From contig NZ_PKRT01000001.1 in assembly GCF_002855555.1 (NCBI RefSeq), positions 1,392,001 to 1,456,000 of the forward strand: DNA of 64,000 bases. The letters are read 5' to 3'. Below, piece by piece: positions 26,014 to 35,165 of the stretch. Made by a program: the position numbers and the translations under genes. How positions within the stretch are numbered: position 1 is the first letter of the stretch; every line of letters begins with the position of its first letter. Source of the stretch: Novosphingobium sp. TH158 (GTDB lineage Bacteria > Pseudomonadota > Alphaproteobacteria > Sphingomonadales > Sphingomonadaceae). The notes below the pieces were generated by a model. That model was not told the origin of the DNA, did not search any database, and worked only from the letters and a program-made list of their open reading frames with translations.

Positions 26014-26381
26014 TCAGACGCATCACTCCATTGCAATCCCAAAGATATCCGGAGCCGGACATCCTGCTCTGCCCCGACAGGCCCGCGCAAACGCACCAGC
26101 CGAGGCCGAAATCTTAACTTATCCACCCTGCCGGAAAATCCGGAAGCCCGTTCGGGCCCCGAAGCCCCGACGGGCGAACCAAGGGGCCCTGTTCTTTTCT
26201 AGGCCCGGTTTTCCGGGTGCTTTAACGCCGAGTCCGGAGCCACGCAACGCCTTAATCCACGGCGGTTGTGTGTTAACAGGCGATTCAGGCAGGTTAATGC
26301 CAAATCTAATGGCCAGACCCACCGCCAACGGAAAATCCCTAGTTTTCCAATGGCAGGCGGACAGCGGAAAGGACGAATCCC
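26014..26381. other. 368-base divergent intergenic region between tonB and an exported protein
   Basis: It must hold the promoter of the tonB operon (minus) and of the gene at 26382 (plus). The only structure I see is CCCGG-N4-CCGGG at about 26208-26221, without a T-run. AAAGGACG lies a few bases before ATG 26382. No ORF or operator is convincing. Confidence 0.5.
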
Positions 26382-27248
26382 ATGCGTCGCGGGCGCAGAA
26401 CCCAATTGGCCTCGTGCCTTGCCCTGATCCTTTTGGGGACAAACTTTTCCGAATCCGCCCTCGCCGAATCACCTGCTCAGTCGGTCGCAGCGCCCCTGGT
26501 CGCCGCACCGACCTATGCCGACCTCGCCGATCTGGCCGACAACGCCCCGCTGGTGCTGCGCGCCAGGGTGAAGAAGGTGATCCCCCTCGATCCGGCACAA
26601 GCGTCGGGCCTCGCCCCCGGCAAGGCGCGGGTCTATGTCGAAGCCGTGACCGAACACCTCTTCGCCGGCCCGGCCGCGGTGGGCGAAGCGCTGCGCTATC
26701 TTGCCGATTTGAAACTTGACGCGAGAGGCAGGGTGCCAAAGCTCGCCAAGCAGCAGGTCCTGCTGTTTGCAGCCCATGTGCAAGGCCGCCCCGGGGAGAT
26801 CCAGCTGGTATCGCCGGATGCCCAAATTGCCTGGGATTCCGCGACGGAGGCGACGCTGCGGCAGGTCTTGCTGGAGCTTTACGCGGCCGATGCCCCGGGC
26901 CGCGTCTCGGGCGTGCAGGAGGCGATCCATGTCCCCGGAACGCTTGCCGGCGAAGGCGAAACGCAGATCTTCCTGAAGACGCCGGACGGCGAGCCGGCCT
27001 CGATCTCCGTACTGCATCACGCGGGCATGCCGACGCACTGGGGCGTCTCGTTCACCGAGGTCGTGGCGACCACCGGCGTGCCGCCCCGGCGCGACAGCCT
27101 GACCTGGTACCGCCTCGCCTGCTTCCTGCCGCGCGAGCTGCCGGCAGGCGTCAACGTCTCGGCCAGCGATGCCGACAAGGCGGCGGCAGCGGCGGACTAT
27201 CGCAAGGTCATGTCCGACCTTGGCGACTGTCCGCGCACGCGGCAGTAA
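26382..27248 (+). CDS. Exported protein of unknown function
   Basis: A 288-residue protein with a signal peptide (residues ~1-29, cleavage after ...SESALA). I recognise no domain. The mature part contains ADLADNAPLVLRARVKKVIPLD, an ARVYVEAVTEHLFAG strand, KQQVLLFAAHVQGR and the TWYRLACFLPRELP segment with one Cys plus DCPRTRQ at the C-terminus (possible disulfide). It looks like a conserved periplasmic hypothetical protein seen next to tonB in sphingomonads. The gene is alone, with hom starting 64 bases downstream. Confidence 0.7.
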   Translation: MRRGRRTQLASCLALILLGTNFSESALAESPAQSVAAPLVAAPTYADLADLADNAPLVLRARVKKVIPLDPAQASGLAPGKARVYVEAVTEHLFAGPAAVGEALRYLADLKLDARGRVPKLAKQQVLLFAAHVQGRPGEIQLVSPDAQIAWDSATEATLRQVLLELYAADAPGRVSGVQEAIHVPGTLAGEGETQIFLKTPDGEPASISVLHHAGMPTHWGVSFTEVVATTGVPPRRDSLTWYRLACFLPRELPAGVNVSASDADKAAAAADYRKVMSDLGDCPRTRQ

Positions 27249-27312
27249 ACCGGGGCTAGGAATCTTGCCGCCGCTGGCCTAGGGCGCGCCCTCGAAAGGG
27301 CAGGAAACGCAC

Positions 27313-28623
27313 ATGGCTGAACCGCTTCGTATCGCATTGGCAGGGCTGGGCACGGTGGGGGCAGGCGTGATTCGCCTGGTCGAGGCCAATGCCGAACTGA
27401 TCGCCCGCCGCGCCGGGCGGCCGTTGCAGATCGTCGCGATCTCCGCGCGCGACCGCTCGAAGAAGCGCGGTGTCGATATCTCTCCCTATACCTGGGAAGA
27501 CGACATGGTGATCCTCGGCGAGCGGGCCGATGTCGATGTGGTTGTCGAACTGGTCGGCGGGTCGGACGGATCGGCGCTGGCCTGCGCGCGCACCACGATC
27601 GAGGCGGGCAAGGCGCTGGTCACCGCCAACAAAGCAATGATCGCGCACCACGGCCTGGAGCTGGCCAGCAAGGCCGAGGCGGCCAGGGTGCCGCTGAAGT
27701 TCGAAGCGGCGGTTGCCGGCGGCATCCCGGTGATCAAGGGCCTGCGCGAAGGCGCTGCCGCCAACGAGTTTGAGCGGGTTTACGGCATCCTCAACGGCAC
27801 CTGCAATTACATCCTCTCCACCATGGAAGACACCGGGCGCGACTTTGGCGACGTGCTGTCCGAGGCCCAGGCCAAGGGCTTTGCTGAGGCCGATCCCGCC
27901 TTCGATATCGAGGGCACTGACGCCGCCCACAAGCTGTCGATCCTGGCCTCGATCGCCTTCGGAACGCAGGTCGATTTCCGCGCTGTGGAGACCACCGGCA
28001 TCACGCGCATCCTGGCTGCCGACATCGCCCAGGCCCGGACGCTCGGCTATGTTATCCGGCTCATCGGCATGGCCGAGACCGACAGCAACGGCGATGGCGT
28101 GCCGCGCCTGTTCCAGCGTGTGCAGCCGCACCTCGTGCCGGTCGATCACCCGCTGGCCCATGTCGACGGTGCGACCAACGCCGTCGTGGCAGAGGGCAAC
28201 TTCTCGGGCCGCCTGCTGTTCCAGGGCGCCGGCGCCGGTGACGGACCGACCGCCAGCGCGGTCGTCGCCGACCTCATCGACATCGCCCGTGGCGAAGCAG
28301 GCCCGGCCTTCTCCGTCCCGGTCGAGGAGCTGGAAAAGATGGAAGCGGCGCAGACCGGCCATCGCCGCAGCCGCAGCTATGTCCGTTTCCTCGTGGCCGA
28401 CCGCCCGGGCGTCCTGGCCGAAATCACCGCCGCCATGCGCGATGCCGGGGTCTCGATCGAAAGCCTGATCCAGAAGGGCCGCGCCGATTCGGAAGGCGAG
28501 GTGCTGGTATCGCTGGTCACCCACGAAGGCCCCGAAAGCGCGGTCAGCGAAGCGCTGCGCCTGCTCGAAGGCTCCGCCAGCCTGACGCAGCCGCCGCTGG
28601 TGATGCACATCCTTTCAGCCTGA
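27313..28623 (+). CDS. hom: Homoserine dehydrogenase
   Basis: A 436-residue enzyme converting aspartate semialdehyde to homoserine for Thr and Met synthesis. NAD-binding motif is LAGLGTVGAGVIRL; other segments are ALVTANKAMIAHHG, GGIPVIKGLREG, INGTCNYILSTME-like GILNGTCNYIL, and AKGFAEADPAFDIEGTDAAHKLSILA. The C-terminal ~85 residues are an ACT domain (YVRFLVADRPGVLAEITAAMRDAGVSIESLIQKG), so threonine feedback is likely. RBS AGGAAA precedes ATG. Confidence 0.95.
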   Translation: MAEPLRIALAGLGTVGAGVIRLVEANAELIARRAGRPLQIVAISARDRSKKRGVDISPYTWEDDMVILGERADVDVVVELVGGSDGSALACARTTIEAGKALVTANKAMIAHHGLELASKAEAARVPLKFEAAVAGGIPVIKGLREGAAANEFERVYGILNGTCNYILSTMEDTGRDFGDVLSEAQAKGFAEADPAFDIEGTDAAHKLSILASIAFGTQVDFRAVETTGITRILAADIAQARTLGYVIRLIGMAETDSNGDGVPRLFQRVQPHLVPVDHPLAHVDGATNAVVAEGNFSGRLLFQGAGAGDGPTASAVVADLIDIARGEAGPAFSVPVEELEKMEAAQTGHRRSRSYVRFLVADRPGVLAEITAAMRDAGVSIESLIQKGRADSEGEVLVSLVTHEGPESAVSEALRLLEGSASLTQPPLVMHILSA

Positions 28624-28677
28624 CGGCAATTGGCGGGCGGGTGCTGCAAGCCAGTCACGACTGCGACTGGCGCACCA

Positions 28678-29139
28678 TCATCGGTCGCTGATTTCCCCGT
28701 TTGCCACCTTTTCGGCGTCCGAGCCCTTGGGCGGGCGGGGGATTGCCTTCACATCGACGACATAGACCGGCGGCGGCACCCCGCCAAAGCCGATGCACCC
28801 CTTGTTGCCCGTCTTCTTGCAGGATGGCGGGCCGACTTCCGGCGCGCGCGGCAGGCCATCGTCGGTGTTCGATTCATCGGTGGGGACGCGAACATCCTCG
28901 CCGTTGTCCTTGCCGCAGACGAGGATTTCGCCATTCGGGCCGGTGCCGCCACAGCGCCGCGGCTTGCGGGTGGAGGTGACAGTCAGGTTAAGCGGCGCCA
29001 GCGGTTCCCCGGCCTCGGCAGGGCCATCCTGCGCCGCGCCATCGGCAGCCACATCGGCCTGCTGGGCAAGCGCGGGCTGGGTCCACAGCGACAGGCCGAA
29101 CAGCATCAGCGCCAGCCGCCAGTTCAACGATCTCGACAA
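28678..29139 (-). CDS. Small exported protein of unknown function
   Basis: A 153-residue protein with a signal peptide (MSRSLNWRLALMLFGLSLWTQPALA, cut ~25). The mature part is Pro/Gly-rich, has four Cys (RRCGGTGPNGEILVCGKD and SCKKTGNKGCIGFG), and no recognised domain. GEILVCGKD recurs in small exported sphingomonad proteins of unknown role. It is antisense-oriented between hom and glpX, so it needs its own promoter. Coding assignment is supported by signal peptide and Cys pairs. Confidence 0.6.
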   Translation of the reverse strand: MSRSLNWRLALMLFGLSLWTQPALAQQADVAADGAAQDGPAEAGEPLAPLNLTVTSTRKPRRCGGTGPNGEILVCGKDNGEDVRVPTDESNTDDGLPRAPEVGPPSCKKTGNKGCIGFGGVPPPVYVVDVKAIPRPPKGSDAEKVANGEISDR

Positions 29140-29216
29140 ACCTCTGTCCCCGCTCTAAGCGCCGCCCATTCTTTGCGAAAACTCATTCCCCTTCCCTCTT
29201 TGAACACGGACTGAAC

Positions 29217-30197
29217 ATGACCGCAACACCCGCCAGCTCGGTTCTCGACCGCGTCCTCGTCCTCGAAATGGTCCGCGTGACCGAAGCTGCCGCGATCGCC
29301 GCGAGCAAGCTTGTCGGCCGCGGTGATGAAAAGGCCGCCGATGCCGCCGCCGTAGAAGCCATGCGCAAGGCTTTCGACGAGCTTGAGATCGACGGCACCG
29401 TGGTGATCGGTGAAGGCGAACGCGACGAAGCCCCGATGCTGTACATCGGCGAGAAGGTGGGCGGCGCGCAGGGCACCGGCCCCAAGATCGACATCGCGCT
29501 CGATCCGCTGGAAGGCACGACCATCACCGCCAAGGCCGGCCCGAACGCCCTTGCCGTGCTGGCCTGCGCCGAGGAAGGCAACCTGCTCAACGCGCCCGAC
29601 GTCTACATGGACAAGCTGGCGGTTGGCCCGGGCTATCCCGAAGGCATCATCGACCTTGCCAAGAGCCCGACCGAGAACGTGAAGGCGGTGGCCGCCGCCA
29701 AGGGCGTCGAGCCGCACGAAATCATCGTCTGCGTGCTTGACCGTCCCCGCCACGCCGAGCTGATCGCCGAACTGCGCGGCCTGGGCTGCGGCGTCGTGCT
29801 GATCGGCGATGGCGACGTTGCCGGCGTGATCGCGGTGACCAACGAGGATACCACGATCGACATGTACATGGGTTCGGGCGGCGCACCGGAAGGCGTGCTG
29901 GCCGCGGCAGCCCTGCGCTGCGTGGGCGGGCAGTTCAATGGCCGCCTGCTGTTCCGCAACGACGACGAGCGCGCCCGCGCCCGCAAGTGGGGCATCGAAG
30001 ACCTCAACAAGATCTACACCCGCGACGAGCTGGCCAAGGGCGACTGCATCTTCGCCGCCACCGGGGTGACCGACGGTTCGCTGCTCGATGGCGTGAAGCG
30101 CCGCAAGGATGGCACGATGACCACGCACACCGTGGTGATGCGCGCCAGCACCGGCACCGTGCGCTGGGTCAAGGCGGAGCACCGCCGGGTCCGCTGA
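29217..30197 (+). CDS. glpX: Class II fructose-1,6-bisphosphatase
   Basis: A 326-residue GlpX-type FBPase for gluconeogenesis. Metal and phosphate-binding segments are VVIGEGERDEAPMLYIGE, IDIALDPLEGTTITAKAGPN, and GGAPEGVLAAAALRCVGG. The C-terminal DGSLLDGVKRRKDG motif is also present. It lies 78 bases after the antisense hypothetical gene. A hairpin follows the stop. Confidence 0.95.
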   Translation: MTATPASSVLDRVLVLEMVRVTEAAAIAASKLVGRGDEKAADAAAVEAMRKAFDELEIDGTVVIGEGERDEAPMLYIGEKVGGAQGTGPKIDIALDPLEGTTITAKAGPNALAVLACAEEGNLLNAPDVYMDKLAVGPGYPEGIIDLAKSPTENVKAVAAAKGVEPHEIIVCVLDRPRHAELIAELRGLGCGVVLIGDGDVAGVIAVTNEDTTIDMYMGSGGAPEGVLAAAALRCVGGQFNGRLLFRNDDERARARKWGIEDLNKIYTRDELAKGDCIFAATGVTDGSLLDGVKRRKDGTMTTHTVVMRASTGTVRWVKAEHRRVR

Positions 30198-30210
30198 GTG
30201 CCGCAGGGCG

Positions 30211-30230
30211 AAGGGGCGAAAAGGCCCCTT
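30211..30230 (+). terminator. Hairpin after glpX
   Basis: AAGGGGC and GCCCCTT form a 7-base stem with the loop GAAAAG, 13 bases after the glpX stop. It is followed by CCCCCG and so lacks a U-tract. It may act bidirectionally between convergent glpX and tetR. Confidence 0.4.
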
Positions 30231-30244
30231 CCCCCGCGCTCAGC

Positions 30245-30877
30245 CTACCATTCGCTCTGGCCCCTGAAGAGGATGGCCACGACCTGGCGTGACAGCGCGG
30301 CGTGCCGCTCCGGATCGTCATAGTCCGGCGCGTGCCGGTCAATCATGCTTTCCAGCATGCCGATGAAGAAGCGGGCGATGGCCTTGGGGTCGCGAACCGC
30401 AATCCCCTCCGCCAGGGCGCATTCGGCGATATCGACGGCCAGTTCCTCGATCATCGGCTCGCGAATGAAGCGATCCAGTTCGCGCGCGATCCTGCCGGCC
30501 TCGCCAACAGTCCCCTGGGTCAGCCTGGTGGTGGCCAGCAGCTCGGGGTTGCCCGCCGCATGGAGCAAGCGGGTGCCAAGGTTGACCAGGCGCTCCTCGA
30601 GCGAAGTGCCGCGGAACCATTCATAACGATCATACTGGACCGACCAGGTCTTCATCCGGTCGGTGACCGTGGCATGCAGCAGCACCGTCTTGTCCGCATG
30701 ACGCAGGTACAGTGTCGTCTTGGTAACGCCCGCCCTTTCGGCGATCAGCTCGATCGTCGCCCCCTCGAACCCCAACTCAAGGAAAGTGTTCCAGGCGGCA
30801 TCGAGTATCTGCCGGTCGATCCGGGCAACATCCGCCTTGCTCGGCCTGCCCCGGCGCTGGCGCGTGATTGTGGTCAA
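30245..30877 (-). CDS. TetR-family transcriptional regulator
   Basis: A ~210-residue TetR repressor. The HTH is in the first ~60 residues (GRPSKADVARIDRQILDAAWNTFLELGFEGATIELIAERAGVTKTTLYLRHADK). The rest is the helical ligand/dimer domain; ligand unknown. I chose TTG 30877 because GAGGAG lies 9 bases upstream; the frame stays open to 31081 but that part is antisense to the divergent promoter region. It is divergent from a TonB-dependent receptor, with a TetR-like operator in between. Confidence 0.83.
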   Translation of the reverse strand: MTTITRQRRGRPSKADVARIDRQILDAAWNTFLELGFEGATIELIAERAGVTKTTLYLRHADKTVLLHATVTDRMKTWSVQYDRYEWFRGTSLEERLVNLGTRLLHAAGNPELLATTRLTQGTVGEAGRIARELDRFIREPMIEELAVDIAECALAEGIAVRDPKAIARFFIGMLESMIDRHAPDYDDPERHAALSRQVVAILFRGQSEW

Positions 30878-30971
30878 GAAATCCACTCCTCGATGGAACA
30901 GGAAGGCACTCTGGCGCGTTTTGGGTCGCCGCCCTGTCCTGTGCAAGCAGCTTCTGCGAACGACATCGCTT

Positions 30972-30993
30972 AAATGGACGACAAAGTCCACTT
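30972..30993. promoter_or_regulatory. Candidate TetR operator
   Basis: AAaTGGACgacaaaGTCCAcTT is an imperfect palindrome with perfect TGGAC/GTCCA arms, located between the divergent TetR and TonB-receptor genes and just upstream of the receptor's candidate -35 box. The position is as expected for repression of either promoter. Confidence 0.45.
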
Positions 30994-30996
30994 TCC

Positions 30997-31026
30997 TTGA
31001 CGGCGCCGTATTGTTTGCGCTAACAC
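30997..31026 (+). promoter_or_regulatory. Candidate sigma-70 promoter of the TonB-dependent receptor
   Basis: TTGACG (30997-31002), an 18-base spacer and TAACAC (31021-31026) lie 54 bases before the receptor ATG and directly beside the TetR operator candidate. Match is moderate. Confidence 0.4.
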
Positions 31027-31079
31027 CGGCCAATCCGGAACGCCAGAGTCCGGAAAACCGCTCATTCAAGGGAGGGAAC

Positions 31080-33842
31080 ATGAAGGCTCACCATTCCATT
31101 CGTCCGGCAATCCGTTCGGGCATCGCATTGTCCACGCTGGCGCTCGCCATCGCACTGCCGGCCGCCGCTCGCGCGCAGGATGCGGCAGAGGAAGCCGCTG
31201 CCGACGAGGAAATCGTCGTTACCGGCACCAACATCCGCGGCCAGGCCCCGGTGGGTTCCAACGCGATCTCGCTGGGTGAAAGCAAGCTTGAGGAAGTTGC
31301 CGCGCAGTCGTCGAACGAACTGCTCGCCTCGATCCCGCAGGTGACCAACTACTTCAACCGCGTACCGATTGCCGATCTGGGCATCGCGGTGAACCAGATC
31401 CAGATTTCGCGCCCGAACATCCGCAACCTGTCCTCGCCGAATGCCGCCAGCTCGCCGACGCTGATCCTGGTCGACGGCCACCGCGTCGCCACGGCCGGCG
31501 TCAACCAGGCCTCGGTCGATCCCGACCTGATCCCGACCGGCGCGATCGCCCGCGTCGACGTGGTCACCGAAGGCGGCTCGGCGATCTACGGCGCCGATGC
31601 AGTCGCCGGCGTGATCAACTTCGTCACCCACAAGCGTTTCGACGGCGTCAAGGTTTCGGGCCACTATGGCTTTGCCGATGATTACTGGCAGTGGGACGGA
31701 TCGATCACCGCGGGCAAGACCTGGGAAACCGGTTCGGCCTGGGTTTCCTATTCCTACACCAAGAACGATTCGCTCTATGGCCGCGACCGTGACTACATCC
31801 AGAATGTCGACTGGAGCGTCGCCAGCCTGCCGGGTCGTGACCTGAACTGCGCCAAGCCGAACCTTGCGGTGAACACCGTGATCAACGCCACGGGCGGCGT
31901 GTTCTCCTCGAACTCCTACGCTTTCCCCGGCCTCGTCGCAGGAACGGCCAACCGCTGCGACCTTGGCGAAGATGCAACCATCGTGCCCGAGGCTGAACGC
32001 CACGGCGTGATCGGCGGCCTGACCTGGGACTTCGGCGACCGCACCTCGGTAGACGTGCGCGCCTACTGGAGCCAGCGCAAGACTCACGCCTCCTCGATCA
32101 TGAACGCCTCGGTCAACATCAACGCCAACAACCCGACCGTGGCGAGCTCGCTGCCGGCCGGCGTGGCGCTTGGACCGGGCGTGCTGTTCGGCTTCCTGCC
32201 GGTGACCACGGTTGCCGCGGTCAACTTCAGCTTCGAGCCGCTGTCGGGCAAGGACAGCGCCCGCGCCGACACGATGATCCGCCAGTGGGGTGCCAATGCC
32301 GAACTGAAGCATGACCTCAACGACGACTGGCAGCTTCGCGCTCTCGCCAACTGGAGCCAGAGCGACAGCCGCTTCGAGCTGACCCGCCCGAACAGCACCC
32401 GCCTGAACGCAGCCGGTGCGCCGTCGGCCCCGGCGACTGCCGCGGCAAGCTTCAACCCGTTTAACCTTGCCTCGAACAATGCCGCGCTTGTTGCCGATAT
32501 CCTCGACAACATGATCGCGGGACGGGCCGAGGACCGGCTGCTCAACGGCCGCCTGATCGCGGAAGGCAAGCTGCTCGAACTGCCCGGCGGCGATGTCCGC
32601 GTCGCCATGGGCTACGAGTTCATGAACGACAAGCTGACGAAGCGCTTCGGCAGCGACATCCGCATCGGTACGCTCGGCAGCGTTGCTCCCAACACCTACA
32701 GCCGCGACGTCCACTCGCTGTTCGGTGAAATGGTGCTGCCGGTGCTCAGCGACGGCAACGGCGGCTCGATGCTGACCCTGTCGGCGCAGGGCCGTTACGA
32801 TCACTACAGCGACTTCGGCTCGACCTTCAATCCGAAGATCGGTGCCACGCTGAAGCCGGCCAGCTGGCTGACGATCCGCGGCAACTGGGGCACCTCGTTC
32901 ACCGCGCCGACCCCGCTTGACCAGCTGGGTTCGCTGTCGGGTTCGATCAGCCTGTTCCCCTTCGTGCCCTTCGTGAAGCCGGGCACGACGACTCTGCCGG
33001 GCACCAACAACGCCATCGCCTTCCAGGGTTCGCAGCCGAACCTGAAGCCGCAGGAAGCCGATACCTGGTCGATCGGCCTCGATATCGAGCCGATGGACGG
33101 GCTGCGCGTCAGCGCCAACTACTACAACGTGAAGTTCACCAACATCCTCGGCACGCCGACGCCGGGCACCGGTATCTTCGCCGAGTTCCCCAGCAACGTC
33201 GCCTATGACGTCAACGGGCTGACCTCGTCGCAGATCAATGCCTTCTTCGGCACCCTGGCTCCGGCACTGCAGACGCAGCTGACGGCCGCAATCGCTGCCG
33301 CCGGCGGCGGGCGCATCGTCGAACTGGTCGACTTCCGCGTCGGCAACTTCGGCGTGCTCAAGGTCGAAGGCATCGACTTCGCGCTGAACTATGCCCACAA
33401 GACCGACTGGGGCGGCTTCGACATGGGCATGAACTTCAATGCCCCGCTCAAGCGCGTCCAGCAGGCGAGCCCGACCGCAGCCGAATCCAACCAGCTGCAG
33501 CGCGATACCTCCAAGCTGCAACTGCAGTTGGTTGCCGGCCTCGACGTGGGCAAGTTCCGCGCCCAGGCTACCTGGAACCACAGCAAGGGCTATCCGATCA
33601 CCCCGACCACTGCGGTTGTGCCGCAGTCGCGGGTGGACTCGTTCAACACGCTAAACCTGTTCTTCAAGTATGACGTGCCGGGCGACGGGATGTTCAAGGA
33701 CCTGAGCTTCACGCTCAACGTCAACAACGTCACCGATGCCGAACCGCCGGTCCTGCGCCGCAATGGCCAGAACGAAAACGGCTTCGCCAACGGCTTCACG
33801 CTGGGACGCATGTTCGTTCTGGGCGCATCGAAAAAATTCTGA
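31080..33842 (+). CDS. TonB-dependent outer-membrane receptor
   Basis: A 920-residue receptor. Signal peptide is about residues 1-33 (ALAIALPAAARA), the plug domain has a TonB-box-like EEIVVTGTNIRG, and SSPTLILVDGHRVATAG, DLIPTGAIARVDVVTEGGSAIYGADAVAGVINFVT. A long 22-strand barrel follows, ending with the OM-protein terminal GRMFVLGASKKF. The ligand is unknown. The ATG at 31080 has GGAGGGAAC upstream; an open frame upstream is antisense to tetR. The gene is divergent from tetR and so probably induced by a TetR ligand. Confidence 0.93.
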   Translation: MKAHHSIRPAIRSGIALSTLALAIALPAAARAQDAAEEAAADEEIVVTGTNIRGQAPVGSNAISLGESKLEEVAAQSSNELLASIPQVTNYFNRVPIADLGIAVNQIQISRPNIRNLSSPNAASSPTLILVDGHRVATAGVNQASVDPDLIPTGAIARVDVVTEGGSAIYGADAVAGVINFVTHKRFDGVKVSGHYGFADDYWQWDGSITAGKTWETGSAWVSYSYTKNDSLYGRDRDYIQNVDWSVASLPGRDLNCAKPNLAVNTVINATGGVFSSNSYAFPGLVAGTANRCDLGEDATIVPEAERHGVIGGLTWDFGDRTSVDVRAYWSQRKTHASSIMNASVNINANNPTVASSLPAGVALGPGVLFGFLPVTTVAAVNFSFEPLSGKDSARADTMIRQWGANAELKHDLNDDWQLRALANWSQSDSRFELTRPNSTRLNAAGAPSAPATAAASFNPFNLASNNAALVADILDNMIAGRAEDRLLNGRLIAEGKLLELPGGDVRVAMGYEFMNDKLTKRFGSDIRIGTLGSVAPNTYSRDVHSLFGEMVLPVLSDGNGGSMLTLSAQGRYDHYSDFGSTFNPKIGATLKPASWLTIRGNWGTSFTAPTPLDQLGSLSGSISLFPFVPFVKPGTTTLPGTNNAIAFQGSQPNLKPQEADTWSIGLDIEPMDGLRVSANYYNVKFTNILGTPTPGTGIFAEFPSNVAYDVNGLTSSQINAFFGTLAPALQTQLTAAIAAAGGGRIVELVDFRVGNFGVLKVEGIDFALNYAHKTDWGGFDMGMNFNAPLKRVQQASPTAAESNQLQRDTSKLQLQLVAGLDVGKFRAQATWNHSKGYPITPTTAVVPQSRVDSFNTLNLFFKYDVPGDGMFKDLSFTLNVNNVTDAEPPVLRRNGQNENGFANGFTLGRMFVLGASKKF

Positions 33843-33867
33843 CGCTCTCCGCTTCGGCGGACAGACT

Positions 33868-33910
33868 CGGCCCGGCCGCCTCCTCCAGGGCGTGCCGGGC
33901 CGTACTTTTT
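33868..33910 (+). terminator. Rho-independent terminator of the TonB receptor
   Basis: CGGCCCGGC (33868-33876) pairs with GCCGGGCCG (33894-33902), followed by TACTTTTT. It lies 25 bases after the receptor stop. Confidence 0.75.
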
Positions 33911-33920
33911 CCGGGCTGGA

Positions 33921-35165
33921 TCAACTGAGCAGGAAGACCGCGGCGACCAGCGCCATGACGGCGGTGGAAAGCCAGCCCCCGATGGCAAGGCGGCGCGAGA
34001 TGGTCAGCCGGCCCATGGCCTTTCGGTTCTGTGCGATCAGCATGGTCACCACCATCAGCGGCGGGGCGAGCAGGCCGTTGACCACGGCTGCCCAGTACAG
34101 CGCCTTCATCGGGTCGATCGCAGCAAGGTTGAGCGCGACCCCGCCCATGGTGGCCAGCGCGATCATTCCGTAAAAGGCCTTGGCCTCGCGCGGTTTGCGG
34201 TCGAGCCCCACGGTCCAGCCGAAGGTTTCGCTCACCGCATAGGCGGCGCTGCCCGCCAGGATCGGCACGGCAAGCAGGCCAGTGCCGATGATGCCCAGCG
34301 CAAAGAGGGCAAAGGCAAGGTCTCCCGCGATCGGGCGCAGGGCATTGGCCGCCTGCGCCGCGCTTTCGATATCACGCACGCCATGCGCGTGGAGCGTTGC
34401 CGCGGTGGCGACGACGATGAACAGGGCGACCAGGTGCGAAAAGCCCATGCCGACCAGGGTATCGGTGCGGATGCGCTTGAGCTCGGCCCCGGCCCGGCGC
34501 GGGCTGACCATCAGCGGCTTCACGTGGCGGCGGTGCTGCTCTTCCACTTCCTGCCCGGCCTGCCAGAAGAACAGGTAGGGGCTGATCGTGGTGCCGAAGA
34601 TGGCGACCAGCGCCATCGCGTGTTCGCGATCGAAGGTGAAACTGGGCACCACCATGCCCTTGAGCGCCTGCCACAGCGGAACATCGGCGACGAAAACCAC
34701 GCCGACATAGGCGAACAGCGAAAGCGTTGCCCACTTGAGCACCCGGGCATAGGCAGCATAGCTCAACCACACTTCAAGGAATACGCAGAGCACTCCGAAG
34801 CCGACGACATAGGCCATGATCGGCCCGGGCAGCAGCAGGGCAAGCGCCGCCGCCATGGCTCCCAGATTGGCACCCAGGTTGATGATGTTGGCCACCAGCA
34901 GCAGCACCACGACGGCCTGCAGCAGGGCGCGCGGATAGTGCTGGCGCAGGTTCTGGGCGATGCCCATGCCGGTGGTGGCGCCGATCTGCGCGCAGACCGA
35001 CTGGATCGAGGCGAGCAGCGGAAAGCCGAACACCAGCGTCCAGCCCATCGAATAGCCGAACTGCGCGCCGACCTGGCTGTAAGTGCCGACGCCGGAGGGA
35101 TCGTCGTCCGCCGCCCCCGTCACCAGCCCGGGGCCGAGGACGTCGAACAGGTTGCGGCGCTTCAC
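33921..35165 (-). CDS. NRAMP-related divalent-metal transporter
   Basis: A 414-residue protein with about eleven membrane segments. TM1 has GPGLVTGAADDDPSGVGTYSQ, corresponding to the metal-binding DPGN of canonical NRAMP but reading DPSG. The TM6 region reads AIFGTTISPYLFFWQAGQEVEE, where canonical Mn/Fe NRAMPs have the MPHN-type Met. This motif pair marks a distant NRAMP group, related to proteins with non-canonical metal preference, so manganese or iron transport should not be assumed. Its start overlaps plsC by ATGA and it is the last gene of the ftsE-ftsX run. Confidence 0.82.
   Translation of the reverse strand: MKRRNLFDVLGPGLVTGAADDDPSGVGTYSQVGAQFGYSMGWTLVFGFPLLASIQSVCAQIGATTGMGIAQNLRQHYPRALLQAVVVLLLVANIINLGANLGAMAAALALLLPGPIMAYVVGFGVLCVFLEVWLSYAAYARVLKWATLSLFAYVGVVFVADVPLWQALKGMVVPSFTFDREHAMALVAIFGTTISPYLFFWQAGQEVEEQHRRHVKPLMVSPRRAGAELKRIRTDTLVGMGFSHLVALFIVVATAATLHAHGVRDIESAAQAANALRPIAGDLAFALFALGIIGTGLLAVPILAGSAAYAVSETFGWTVGLDRKPREAKAFYGMIALATMGGVALNLAAIDPMKALYWAAVVNGLLAPPLMVVTMLIAQNRKAMGRLTISRRLAIGGWLSTAVMALVAAVFLLS

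Noticed and set aside
31062..33581. 839-residue minus-strand frame opposite the TonB receptor
   Set aside because: Composition (Arg/Gly/His/Val-rich, no domain) and exact antisense position mark it as a high-GC shadow of the receptor.
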